Assembly: GCF_018860635.1 (NCBI RefSeq)
Contig: NZ_JAHKPT010000025.1
Span: forward strand, 229,867-293,866
Length of the DNA stretch: 64,000 bases
Direction: 5' to 3'
Source of the DNA: Aliiglaciecola lipolytica
GTDB lineage: Bacteria > Pseudomonadota > Gammaproteobacteria > Enterobacterales > Alteromonadaceae
Of this stretch, positions 20,078-29,401 are shown in pieces. Numbering within the stretch: the first letter of the stretch is position 1; each line of letters starts with the position of its first letter. The notes beneath the pieces were generated by a model. It made no database searches and was not told the DNA's origin. It saw only the letters and a program-made list of their open reading frames with translations. Position numbers and translations under genes: made by a program.

Positions 20078-21031
20078 ATGAAACGATTATTAGTAAGTTT
20101 GTGTGTATTATTTTCTGCAGCCTCGATATTTGCGGTTGACGCGCAACAGTTACAATTTAACCAATCTTCTGATGGAGAAAACGTCGTTTTCAACTATCAA
20201 TGGATTGACCAGTCAAACCAAACTAAGACGTTGGAATTTTCACTCGACAAATCTGCAGCCCAAGATCAGTATCAAAATCAAACCGTATTTAAACCAGAAA
20301 TTGCTCAGCGCTATGTTTACATTGAACTGATGAAACAGGCCCAAAGGGTCGATCCTAAAGAAGCCCGCGTCCTCATTCAGCAACGCGGTAATCGTTTAGA
20401 GATTGAAGTGACTAGCCGATATCAAGAAATGCTAGACAAGTGGAAATCACTTATGTCTGAAAAGCAAGATAGTGCATTTGATGATTATTTATTTGCAAAC
20501 CACTACACTCGCTTCGTCAACCATTTGGGACAAGAAGGCGTCATTCCCGACCATATTCGTTATATCCAGGAAAGCAGAGAAATTTTACTGCCCGCAGCTC
20601 AAGCTATATACGAGCAATTAGAACAAGGAAGTGACACGCGAACATACGTGAACTTGATGCTAGGCTGGATTCAAACAATTCCCTACAACGAATTGACTAG
20701 TCGCATAGATTCCAACGGCGCGGGATTCTTCACACCGATAGAGGTGCTCAATAACAATAAAGGAGATTGCGATAGCAAAGCCACATTAACAGCCTCCTTG
20801 ATGCGCTCTTTGCTGCCAGATCTCAGCATGGCAATGGTCTACCTGCCCAATCATGCTCTTCTAGCCGTAAACTTGGGCGAGCGTCCAGACGAAAAAGCCA
20901 TCGATATTCGTGGTGCCCTACATGTTTTAATTGAACCGACAGGGCCTGCAATGGTGAGCATTGGAAAAATTTCAGATGACACCGCCAGACATATTGCAAA
21001 TGGCACTTTTCGAGTTGTGCCAATCCCTTAG
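20078..21031 (+). CDS. Secreted transglutaminase-like cysteine peptidase family protein
   Basis: A 317-residue exported protein with a signal peptide (residues 1-22, ending in VDA) and a C-terminal transglutaminase-like fold. The segment NKGDCDSKATL provides the candidate catalytic Cys (about residue 232), and PNHALLAV about 30 residues later the candidate His, the usual spacing for this superfamily. The N-terminal 200 residues are helical and not assignable. It could be a periplasmic peptidase or amidase; substrate unknown. A strong terminator lies downstream at 21157. Confidence 0.72.
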   Translation: MKRLLVSLCVLFSAASIFAVDAQQLQFNQSSDGENVVFNYQWIDQSNQTKTLEFSLDKSAAQDQYQNQTVFKPEIAQRYVYIELMKQAQRVDPKEARVLIQQRGNRLEIEVTSRYQEMLDKWKSLMSEKQDSAFDDYLFANHYTRFVNHLGQEGVIPDHIRYIQESREILLPAAQAIYEQLEQGSDTRTYVNLMLGWIQTIPYNELTSRIDSNGAGFFTPIEVLNNNKGDCDSKATLTASLMRSLLPDLSMAMVYLPNHALLAVNLGERPDEKAIDIRGALHVLIEPTGPAMVSIGKISDDTARHIANGTFRVVPIP

Positions 21032-21156
21032 CTGTGAATCAGTTAGAAACCACTCAAGCACACATTCGGCTTATTATTGAAACCCAATAATCTATACCAA
21101 TACGAGATTTACTTGGCTCTTTACGTTGCAGGTAAACGTGATAAATAAAAACGAAT

Positions 21157-21186
21157 AAAAAAAGAGATGTGAAAACATCTCTTTTT
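21157..21186. terminator. Bidirectional intrinsic terminator
   Basis: A 12-bp stem (AAAAAGAGATGT / ACATCTCTTTTT) with a GAAA tetraloop, A run before and T run after. It lies between the transglutaminase-like gene and the convergent phoH fragment and can serve both. Confidence 0.9.
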
Positions 21187-21219
21187 AATTAATCTAGTGA
21201 CTGTTTGAGTAAACTAGTT

Positions 21220-21469
21220 CTATAAATTCTCTTCCGCAAATTCAGCCAAACGGCTACGCACAACGCCATCTAGGTTGATAGTTGCACTACCTGAGAAATC
21301 TTTGAATTTCTCCACCAAATAAGTTAATCCTGAAGTAACTGCACTTAGGTAATTACTATCAATTTGCGCCAAGTTTCCGCCGCAAATCAGCTTAGTGCCC
21401 TCTCCGCATCGGGTTATGATGGTTTTTAGTTGAGAAGCTGTGAGGTTCTGTGATTCGTCTAAAATCACC
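21220..21469 (-). pseudogene. 3' fragment of a PhoH-family gene, cut by the island
   Basis: The last 83 or so codons of a PIN/PhoH-type ATPase gene. Visible are the Walker B region VILDESQNL, QLKTIITRCGEGTK, GNLAQIDSNYL, SGLTYLVEKFKDF and the ending RSRLAEFAEENL, all in the order found at the C terminus of this family. Upstream of Walker B the homology stops abruptly at about 21469-21472: the frame continues for only five codons of unrelated sequence and then meets a stop at 21484-21486. The missing N-terminal part (PIN domain, Walker A) is not anywhere in the window. The gene was therefore interrupted by the element that begins here. Confidence 0.85.
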
Positions 21470-21555
21470 CCCGAAGTGCTACCTTACTATCATACCCCTA
21501 AGAAACTTGATTAAAAAAGTTTTTACAAATAAGATATTATTAGAGGTGAATTGAT

Positions 21556-23040
21556 ATGGTAGTACTAACAAAATCTAAAATAATAAAAACAGAGGTCAAT
21601 TTGGGAAAAGGGATGTCTTTTCACCTAGATCAATCTGGGCAACCTATTAACACTGAAGAGGGCATCAGAACTCATTCATACCGTCATGATAAAGTAGAGC
21701 CTAATTTCTCTCTACTTTATCACCCAGATCGTATTACCGAATGCCAAGAAATGAACTTGTTCTTAATGCACCGATTCGAAGGTCACTTCTGCCTCAAGAA
21801 GAACATAAAAGAGAGCGAAGCTTTCAGTGATGCTTACTATGCAAGTCAACCGGGAAAAAAGTTAGACGTAAAAACTGTTCATAGTATAGCTAAGCATTTA
21901 AAAGCCTTTTTAGACTGGTTAGTCAAAGATGGAGCTTCTTACTTTGAAGTCATAGCAGCCCCACTCTCTAGACAATCCGTAGACGATGATATTTCACAAT
22001 TGCCTGTTTGGCGCTATCACAAATACTTATGTGATCGAGTAGCCACTAATGATAAAACCAAACGGCTAAGTTACAACACGGCTCAAGAGCGAATAAGAGC
22101 TGTAAAAACATTTTATATTTGGAGTCATAAACGAGGCGCTATAGATAGCCTTCCTTTTTCACTTGAATATAAGCAAGTACGTATAAAATCCAAAGCTAAG
22201 CCTAGTGAAAGCTCGTTGTTTCAATTACCAACTAGCACAACACGTTCAGGTGGTTTATGGGAATGGGTCAGTAACCTGAGCATTCCTAGAACAATAAAAC
22301 AAAAAGAAGATTCACCTGACAAAGAGCTTCAACCATACTCACCGCAAGAACTTAAACAGCTATTACAGACAGTTACTGCACAAAGGAATTCTTACAAAAT
22401 CTACTTACAGTGTGCGCTATTGGGTGGATTACGTTCCTTTGAAGTCTCTGCAATTGACCAGAGTGATATTTTTGATCCAGACAAAATAGAAAACAAAAAA
22501 CGCATCCCGAAATTAAACATTGTTCGCAAGGGGCATAAACCTGTAAGACTGACAATAGCCAGAGTATTGATGAAGCTTTTATATCTTCACACTCTGCTGC
22601 CAGAGAACAAGAAGCATCGTACAAAACACGAAACCACATACGGTATGAACAATAGCGAACATCCGCTCCCTTTGTTTATGAATAGCTCAGGAGAACGGAT
22701 AAATGAAGAAACACCGGGAAACACTATATCCATTGTCAGAAAAGAGCAAAGAGAGCGGGAATTAGAAATACTATCGCGCACATTTCATGATTTACGCGCT
22801 ACTTTCGCAACCTATATAGCCAAATACCTAATAGAGAAGGGTGAATCCGAAAGTTCGATTCGGCAGATATTGATGACATTGATGAGCCATGAGAGCTTCA
22901 AAACCACCAAGCGTTACATCGATTTTGCTAAGAGCGTTGGTGGCGACTCAAACGGTGCAATGTCTGAGTGGGTTCAAGACATCTACGGTGACGTTGATGA
23001 ACTTCTATTGCGTGAGGCTGAAAATGCTACAGCAAATTAA
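21556..23040 (+). CDS. Tyrosine recombinase, first gene of the island recombinase module
   Basis: A 494-residue site-specific tyrosine recombinase. The catalytic set is visible in the C-terminal half: Arg in GGLRSFEVSA (about 293), His and Arg in FHDLRATF (about 411 and 414), His in MSHES (about 445) and the nucleophile in KRYIDF (Tyr about 454). The N-terminal half (about 100-195) looks like a SAM-like core-binding domain. The ATG has an AGAGGTG ribosome site. It starts only 86 bp inside the island edge and heads a chain of overlapping genes (the next begins 17 bp before its stop). Layout resembles GmtY of gamma-mobile-trio elements or TnpA of Tn554; which is closer cannot be settled here. 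Confidence 0.85.
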   Translation: MVVLTKSKIIKTEVNLGKGMSFHLDQSGQPINTEEGIRTHSYRHDKVEPNFSLLYHPDRITECQEMNLFLMHRFEGHFCLKKNIKESEAFSDAYYASQPGKKLDVKTVHSIAKHLKAFLDWLVKDGASYFEVIAAPLSRQSVDDDISQLPVWRYHKYLCDRVATNDKTKRLSYNTAQERIRAVKTFYIWSHKRGAIDSLPFSLEYKQVRIKSKAKPSESSLFQLPTSTTRSGGLWEWVSNLSIPRTIKQKEDSPDKELQPYSPQELKQLLQTVTAQRNSYKIYLQCALLGGLRSFEVSAIDQSDIFDPDKIENKKRIPKLNIVRKGHKPVRLTIARVLMKLLYLHTLLPENKKHRTKHETTYGMNNSEHPLPLFMNSSGERINEETPGNTISIVRKEQRERELEILSRTFHDLRATFATYIAKYLIEKGESESSIRQILMTLMSHESFKTTKRYIDFAKSVGGDSNGAMSEWVQDIYGDVDELLLREAENATAN

Positions 23041-25798
23041 AAAGCGTAAATCCAATCGCATTCCAGCTAGGTTCATCCCTTACTCAACTGTTCTAGCCGA
23101 ACAGTTAGAAGAGCTATTTAATAGAGCGTATGACAAAGCAAACAACATTAGCACAGGAGACGACACTGCAATTTCAATGAGTCGCTTGCGGAATGCCTGT
23201 GTCAGTTTACAGCACATTCTTCCACTCGTGCTAAATAAAGTAAGTGCTGATACAGCGACATCAATTCAAACTTCGGGATTAAATGCTCTATTAGACTTTG
23301 AAACTTGGAAAGAATTAGAATACTTCTGCGTTAATGAAATAAACAATGTCAAGTTACCTACTTGGGCTACGCGTATAGAAGAAGCTCTAGAAAACCTCGC
23401 TCAATTTCACCTTAAAAACAACAAAATCAACGCCCCATTTAGGCTAACTAATGAATCTATTTCAATTGATATTATCAAATTGCACGCACTAAAATTTCAT
23501 CAGTTTAAAGAGGTTCGTGAATCACTAAAGGGATATCTAGATTATCTTGTATTACCTGAGTTAAATATTAAAGACTCTACAATTAGAGACAACATTCTCA
23601 AAACATCTGCGGCTATTATAAGCCTTTTTCAGCACGATAGCCTTAAAGAAGCTGAACGCGCCAAACTACCTTTGGTAGAAATATTACAAGATAGAGCATT
23701 TATTTCACCATTTATAATCAATCACAATTTCCGCACTTTTTTAAAATTTTTATTACCAGACGTATGGGGAATAGTTAGAGGTAATCACCTTAGAACTGAA
23801 GCCGAAGTTATGAAGTGCGCTCATAGAGTATCCCCAAATTTTGGCGCAGAAGTGGATGCTTTTTTGAAGAACCAATTGGCAAACACTCCAGAAGCCCAAA
23901 AATTTAGAGTTAGATCTGTGACTTTAACTTTTCCAAGATGGTTACATAATAGTGGTAATGTTGCTTACCCAATAGTCGAGTTACTCCGTGAGTATGGCAT
24001 TTCAGGGCTAGTAACAAATGACCATCAAGGATTTAAATACCTTTGTAAACTATACCAAGAGGAAAGTACTCAAAATAAAAGGCAGTTTATACTGGTACTA
24101 AACGCTGCGTTAGATCTTTACCATTTCATAACTGGCGAAAAAATTGTTAAAGATAGTTTATTGCCGTACTCATTGGGGTACTACTTCAAAGAGAGTAATA
24201 CTACGGAATGGCAGAAACATGAATGGGTATATGATAATGCTCATAAATTTTATCAAAATCTAGTCGAATACCATGACGTTTTTACAAAGCGCATTGATGG
24301 TGAAAGCATAAATATTAGCACTCTCAAGAGCTACATAGGCAGTATGGCTTCGGTATTAAAATACACCTCGTCATCACTAACTGAAGGACAAATGAAACTC
24401 ATTGCAACTAATGGGATTCACGCTTTTGTAGAAAATGATTTTGAAATATTAAAAGCTGTAAGAGAAGGTATCCAGCTAAAATCAAAACAAGACGATTTAT
24501 CGATTTTTTTAGCTAAACATTATCAGAGTGCAGTTGATAAGCTACTGACCTTTTATGGTCTAGATACAATAATCAGCTTTCCTGTTAGCACTGAGTTAAG
24601 AGCACAACACCAGAACCAACTTTCGCAAAATCAAGACAAACTATACTCGTACAAAGAAGCCGTCAAACTAGCCTATTTTATCGAAAAAGGACTTTCTGAC
24701 ACCTTACTAGCAACTAAAGATAAAGTTACGCTGTATGCAGCAAAAGTCATATTGAAAACAGGCTGGAACCTAACCCCTACCCTAGAACTAGATACTAACG
24801 ACTTATTTTTCTTAGATGCGCCACTACATTTAAGCAAAACACCTGCTATTCGCTTGTTTAAACGCAGAGCTGACTATCAAACTCAATGGCATAAATTCAA
24901 GATAGATTATAAAGACTTAGAAAAAGAAGGAGTATTGACTGGTTACAAAGTTGCTCCTGTTATTTTTGACATTAAATCCGCGATAAAGCTAACTACCTCA
25001 TACCATCCCTCTATTCAGGAGTTATCCCAAAGAGTTTTTGTATATCCCCAAACAAATAGTATTGGAAAAGAAGATGTACTAGTTTTAACAGTTGGTCGTT
25101 TCTCAATGAATATAGCGAGGATTTTATCTAATCTCGGTTGTGACATCTCGTTTAATTCACAAAAGGTCAGAAAAACAGGTCTTAATTATATATATCGGAA
25201 GGTCTCTAAAGAATTCAAGTGGTATCAAAAAGCAGGCAAACACTCTTATGAAACATTCTTACGTCATTATTTAATGCAGGATAACAAAGATGTTGCAATG
25301 ACAATCAATAGAGCGACAAAAACAATGGCCGACTATTTTGTTCGCGATGTTTCCGACAATGTAATTATTTTGCTGACTCCACCAGACGACGGTAAAAAAG
25401 TCCCTAATGGCGTATGCGTCAATTCTAAAGATGAATCAGCAGTAAAAGCATTCGAATCGCAAAACAGAAAATTATTAGACCAGCGAGGAGCAGACGAACG
25501 AGCATGTGCAGATTTTAACGCATGTCTTTGGTGTCCGTTTTATCGCTGTGTTGCTGACGCACTGCATGTATGGAAGCTATTGTCATATCGGGACTTTGTT
25601 GTTGCTGATATGGAAAACTCTGCCGCAACATTTGACACTATTACTGAGCAATTGGAAAACATCGAGCAATTAAAAAGTCGAGTAAATAAAGTACTAAATG
25701 ATATTTCGAAGCTAAATGCACAGGCAGTCATTGATGGAAAAGATCTATTGAGAACTGCGGGTCTACACCCTCATTGGAAAGACACAGGTTTGCTATGA
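23024..25798 (+). CDS. Large integrase-like protein with degenerate catalytic motifs and C-terminal Cys cluster
   Basis: A 924-residue protein, second in the recombinase chain. The frame is open further upstream, but the ATG at 23024 has GAGG 6 nt before it and overlaps the first gene by 17 bp. Most of the protein is helical and unassignable. Around residues 570-800 the order of a tyrosine recombinase catalytic domain can be followed in weak form: KTGWNLTPTLEL in place of the first Arg box, QKVRKTGLNYIYRK in place of the HxxR box, and GKHSYETFLRHYLM resembling the HxxH-Tyr box. Near 825-850 a compact cluster (ACADFNACLWCPFYRC) suggests a zinc site. It may be the GmtZ-like partner of a gamma-mobile-trio; this is tentative. 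Confidence 0.65.
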   Translation: MLQQIKKRKSNRIPARFIPYSTVLAEQLEELFNRAYDKANNISTGDDTAISMSRLRNACVSLQHILPLVLNKVSADTATSIQTSGLNALLDFETWKELEYFCVNEINNVKLPTWATRIEEALENLAQFHLKNNKINAPFRLTNESISIDIIKLHALKFHQFKEVRESLKGYLDYLVLPELNIKDSTIRDNILKTSAAIISLFQHDSLKEAERAKLPLVEILQDRAFISPFIINHNFRTFLKFLLPDVWGIVRGNHLRTEAEVMKCAHRVSPNFGAEVDAFLKNQLANTPEAQKFRVRSVTLTFPRWLHNSGNVAYPIVELLREYGISGLVTNDHQGFKYLCKLYQEESTQNKRQFILVLNAALDLYHFITGEKIVKDSLLPYSLGYYFKESNTTEWQKHEWVYDNAHKFYQNLVEYHDVFTKRIDGESINISTLKSYIGSMASVLKYTSSSLTEGQMKLIATNGIHAFVENDFEILKAVREGIQLKSKQDDLSIFLAKHYQSAVDKLLTFYGLDTIISFPVSTELRAQHQNQLSQNQDKLYSYKEAVKLAYFIEKGLSDTLLATKDKVTLYAAKVILKTGWNLTPTLELDTNDLFFLDAPLHLSKTPAIRLFKRRADYQTQWHKFKIDYKDLEKEGVLTGYKVAPVIFDIKSAIKLTTSYHPSIQELSQRVFVYPQTNSIGKEDVLVLTVGRFSMNIARILSNLGCDISFNSQKVRKTGLNYIYRKVSKEFKWYQKAGKHSYETFLRHYLMQDNKDVAMTINRATKTMADYFVRDVSDNVIILLTPPDDGKKVPNGVCVNSKDESAVKAFESQNRKLLDQRGADERACADFNACLWCPFYRCVADALHVWKLLSYRDFVVADMENSAATFDTITEQLENIEQLKSRVNKVLNDISKLNAQAVIDGKDLLRTAGLHPHWKDTGLL

Positions 25799-27876
25799 CA
25801 ACAGAGATAACTAAAACAATACTATTAGACCATGCTGTAGGTAAAACACATAAAGGGCACATCACTATAAAACCTTTAGCTCAAGTATTGGAAGGTCTTA
25901 AAGTTAGTGACTCTAGCGAGTTCATTAATATCCCTTTGTGGGAAAACAAAGCATTAAATATTGCCAAGCATGGCACGGTTCATTTTGGTGATAAGACATG
26001 GCATAGTTATGAAGAAGCACAAAGAAATGTCACTTTTAGCGGTGAAGATGAACTAACGTATCAAATTCGTATTTATTCACTACTTAAGCTCACACATGGT
26101 GATGTCGTAGGGGGGAAGCCCCTTAAAATGTCTACACTCCAAAATGATGTAACCTATTTAAACTTAATAGCTGATTTCATCAGAGAGAGAGGTTACCACT
26201 CCTTTCATGAATTAGAATTTAAATCTGATTTAGTTATCAGAAACTTGATTAAAGACTATCTATATGAAATTGCTAAGATAGCATTATATAACCAAAGTCA
26301 CTCATTTACTAAGCTATTTGATGTAAGAAGAAGCTTCAAGTTATTTGGTCCCAAAGTGTGTAGTATTTTCTTTAATGTACTTGAGCATTTAAATAACCTT
26401 CATCATCCGAGACCTGTAACATACTCACATCCTGTCATTCCTACTAAAGTAATGAAGAATATTTTAAAGTTTACAGCCAAAGTGGTTGAAAGCTTGAAAG
26501 AAAAAATCGACCGATGGCTCGAATTAAATGCACGTTTAATTGAGAGTTTACATGGAGGCTTGATAGAACCTCCTCCAAAAAATGACACATTCGAGCTAAT
26601 CGCAAAGCACATCAGAAACTTGCCTCATGAAGAAGAATTCTTTCAATTATCTGAAGAATTGGAATATTTAAAGTTAGCCACGTATATCAACATTCTAGCC
26701 TATACAGGTATGAGGTATAACGAGGCGCTCACTTGTAAGATTGGTTGTGCCAATCATAAAGGTGATATTTACTACTTAACGGCAACAATGACCAAAACTG
26801 ACAACAGTAAGGTCGAGATGGAGTGGTTTTCAAACGCTGAAGTATATGAGTCTATTGAATTATATGAAAAATATGTAATAGGTATGCAAGAACGAGCACA
26901 AGCTGTCCTTTCCTCATGCAGAGCCAATATTAAAAACAGTCAAGCCCACAATTTAAAGGAGGGGTTGAAGAAAAATCGACTCTTTGGTGTTTCACATAGT
27001 AGCGGCAGTGTTAGCTTTAGTAACTCTGGAAGATTTACAAAGTTCGAAATCAAAAATAGCGAACACGCTGAGCTTTTTAATTTAACAGTAGATAATGAAG
27101 ACATAGCTGAGCTTGAGCGCCTTGAATCTAACTATAAAGCAATTAGAGGTGATAAAAGAGGAGTTCCTTACGAAGAAGGAGAAACACTAAGACTAACAGC
27201 CCACATGTTTCGACATACATTAGCGTATTTTGTCATAGCAAATAAGTTAGGCGAGCTTGATGACATTAGATATCAATTTAAACATTTAACTAGTCTAATG
27301 ACATTCGTATACACGCGAAGAGCATTTTTAGCTTCAACAACTTTAATTAAAACTACAGAAGAATTTAGTGAGATTTTAATCGAGCGTGTAGCTGAAGAAT
27401 TAATTGATGAAGCAGAGTCACAATCTTTGAAAGGTGGTGCTGGTGAACAAATTAATAAAACTTCAAAAGATCTCATAATAGGAATTACAGATAGTCAAAA
27501 CAAAGATTCAAATGTCATCAAGCAGATCCATTTCAGTTCTATAGAAGAACTGAAAAAATTCCTTGTGAAAAATATTCAAAACATTCGCGGCTTGCCTACA
27601 GGTTACTGTACGGCAGGAGAAGGCTGTAAGATAAAAGGAGTGGGAATCCCTAGTGGGTGCGTTTATTGCGGAAGTAAAATAATCAGTAAACGCCATAAGG
27701 TGAATTGGCAAATAATAAAAAAAGAGGCAACTGACAAACTAGAGGCATATGCTGCATCATCCAAAGAGGAGCAAGAAGAGTACGAGCTATTTGCTATTCA
27801 CTGGAAAAACAACATAGCAGCAGCCGATTATGTACTTGATGACGCATATAAGAATAACAAAGGGGCACGAGCATGA
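25795..27876 (+). CDS. Tyrosine recombinase, TnpB-like, third gene of the module
   Basis: A 693-residue site-specific recombinase. Catalytic boxes: YTGMRYNEALTCK (Arg), HMFRHTLAYF (His, Arg) and FKHLTSLMTFVYTRR (His, then candidate Tyr nucleophile). A C-terminal CTAGEGCKIKGVGIPSGCVYCG segment has paired cysteines as in the C-terminal region of Tn554 TnpB-type proteins. The ATG overlaps the preceding stop by 4 bp (ATGA), and its own stop overlaps the next ATG in the same way. The chain of overlaps implies fixed stoichiometry and a joint role in moving the element. Confidence 0.78.
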   Translation: MTTEITKTILLDHAVGKTHKGHITIKPLAQVLEGLKVSDSSEFINIPLWENKALNIAKHGTVHFGDKTWHSYEEAQRNVTFSGEDELTYQIRIYSLLKLTHGDVVGGKPLKMSTLQNDVTYLNLIADFIRERGYHSFHELEFKSDLVIRNLIKDYLYEIAKIALYNQSHSFTKLFDVRRSFKLFGPKVCSIFFNVLEHLNNLHHPRPVTYSHPVIPTKVMKNILKFTAKVVESLKEKIDRWLELNARLIESLHGGLIEPPPKNDTFELIAKHIRNLPHEEEFFQLSEELEYLKLATYINILAYTGMRYNEALTCKIGCANHKGDIYYLTATMTKTDNSKVEMEWFSNAEVYESIELYEKYVIGMQERAQAVLSSCRANIKNSQAHNLKEGLKKNRLFGVSHSSGSVSFSNSGRFTKFEIKNSEHAELFNLTVDNEDIAELERLESNYKAIRGDKRGVPYEEGETLRLTAHMFRHTLAYFVIANKLGELDDIRYQFKHLTSLMTFVYTRRAFLASTTLIKTTEEFSEILIERVAEELIDEAESQSLKGGAGEQINKTSKDLIIGITDSQNKDSNVIKQIHFSSIEELKKFLVKNIQNIRGLPTGYCTAGEGCKIKGVGIPSGCVYCGSKIISKRHKVNWQIIKKEATDKLEAYAASSKEEQEEYELFAIHWKNNIAAADYVLDDAYKNNKGARA

Positions 27877-28358
27877 GTAGCGCTTACGACGATATCAAAC
27901 GAGCCCTTGATGAAATGGAGTCAGATGGTAGCAAAATTACCAAAAATGCTGTTGCTACTAGAGCAAAAAGGAATATTGCAAATCTGTCGAAAATAGAAGA
28001 AAAATGGATAAACTTACGAGTAGAGATCGAAGATGCTCAAACAAGGTGGGAGGAAAAAAAGGAAGAAACTAACAAGGATGAATTAATCCAGCAGCTCAAA
28101 GCCCACGTATCTAATCTCAAAAGTAAACTGGCAAACGAAAAGCATAAAAGTGATATTGATCCAAAAGTTTATGACAAAAAAATAGAGAAATTTCTGGTAT
28201 TACTGCAAGAAATGTATGCAGAGATAGATAAGCTAAAACTAATAAATGCAGATTTACAAAATCAACTAGTTCACTCAGGGCAACAGAGAGAAATAAGAAT
28301 GGATGAATCTACAGGAGAAATTATTGAATTAATTTCAAGTACGAAGCGTAATGAATGA
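27873..28358 (+). CDS. Small coiled-coil DNA-binding-like protein, fourth gene of the module
   Basis: A 161-residue protein. The first 45 residues (ITKNAVATRAKRNIANLSK) resemble the helix-turn-helix-like start of TnpC/DUF6262 proteins; residues about 50-140 form a long charged coiled coil. It overlaps the preceding gene by 4 bp. In Tn554 the corresponding TnpC helps orientation and efficiency of transposition, and a small third protein (GmtX) exists in gamma-mobile-trio elements; either relation is inferred from position and type only. The IS481-type element begins 23 bp after its stop. Confidence 0.65.
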   Translation: MSSAYDDIKRALDEMESDGSKITKNAVATRAKRNIANLSKIEEKWINLRVEIEDAQTRWEEKKEETNKDELIQQLKAHVSNLKSKLANEKHKSDIDPKVYDKKIEKFLVLLQEMYAEIDKLKLINADLQNQLVHSGQQREIRMDESTGEIIELISSTKRNE

Positions 28359-28381
28359 ATTTTATGAACCAGAACTTAATT

Positions 28382-29401
28382 TGTGTGATTCATAGACATC
28401 CTTTCACTATACTTGGGTGTTATGAACGATGAAATTCAACAAAAATTAGTCTGGATAAAGTTACCTGAATCTTCAGGTGACGCGGGGTTAGTTTGCCGTA
28501 AATGTGGTATCACTAGACCAACTCTTCGTAAATGGTGGCGACGCTATCAAGAGCTAGGACAAGATGGTCTGGTTGGTCTTAGTAAACGGCCTCATTCGTC
28601 ACCAAACCTTAAAACTACAGATAAGGTTGCGAAACTGATTTTAGAATTACGGGCTACGAGAAACCTCGGTGCTAGAAGGCTTCAAAGTGAGCTGTTTAGA
28701 CTTCACAATACTTCGCTAGCTCTCGCGACAATTCACAAAGTTCTGAAGAAGTACTAAGTTAAACCCGTTCAAAAATTTAGGCGAAAGGTTGATTACATTC
28801 GATATGAACGACCTCTGCCTGGCGATAGAGTACAAATGGATACGTGTAAAATAGGTCCTGGACTTTATCAATACACTTCCGTTGACGATTGCACTAGATA
28901 TAGAGTTCTGAGGCTTTACAAGCGGCGCACTGCTGCAAATACGTTAGACTTTATTGATGCTGTCGTTGAAGAAATGCCGTTTCCTATCCAGCGGTTTCAA
29001 ACTGATCGTGGCAGAGAGTTTTTTGCTGAAAAGGTTCAGAAAAAAATGATGTCTTTGGGCATCAAGTTCCGTCCCAACAAACCAGCTTCACCACATCTCA
29101 ATGGAAAGGTTGAGCGGTCTCAGAAAACCGATAAAGCTGAATTTTATGCAACTGTAGATATCGAATCTAAAGATTTGGATAACCAACTGTCTGAATGGCA
29201 GCACTATTACAATTGGAACCGACCACATAGCGCTCACAAGGGAAAAACACCAATGGAAAAGTATTTCATTGTCTCAAATGAAACACCTTTTTCAGATGAA
29301 GTTTTAGACAACTATAAAGTCAAGAATGAAAGGGTTCAGGATGCCAATTACAAGCTAGATTTAGAGATCGCGAGATTGAAACGATCTCTATGAATCACAC
29401 A
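28382..29401 (+). mobile_element. IS481-family insertion sequence, 1020 bp, transposase disrupted
   Basis: The element is bounded by perfect 15-bp terminal inverted repeats, TGTGTGATTCATAGA at the left (28382-28396) and its complement at the right (29387-29401). Length and the TGT ends fit the IS481 family. No convincing target-site duplication is seen; the right end abuts the inside of an IS1182-type remnant while the left flank is the end of the recombinase operon, which points to a deletion or rearrangement next to the element. A degraded second copy lies at 46770-47235. Confidence 0.85.
28413..29393 (+). pseudogene. IS481-type DDE transposase with in-frame nonsense codon
   Basis: One continuous reading frame of 327 codons interrupted by a TAA at 28755-28757. 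The first part (114 codons) carries helix-turn-helix segments (TRPTLRKWWRRYQELG); the second carries the DDE catalytic domain with QMDTCK (first Asp), QTDRGREF (second Asp) and LNGKVERS (Glu). Everything on both sides of the TAA stays in frame, so a single base change explains the loss. Unless the stop is read through, the element is not autonomous. Confidence 0.88.

Noticed and set aside
22889-23023. Upstream extension of the second recombinase-module gene
   Set aside because: The extension would run antisense-free through the end of the first gene in another frame; the ATG at 23024 has a good ribosome site and gives the usual short overlap.
28413-29393. Two separate transposase genes (orfA and orfB with programmed frameshift)
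   Set aside because: Both parts are in the same frame and separated only by a TAA, so this is a nonsense mutation in an IS481-type single gene, not an IS3-type two-frame arrangement.
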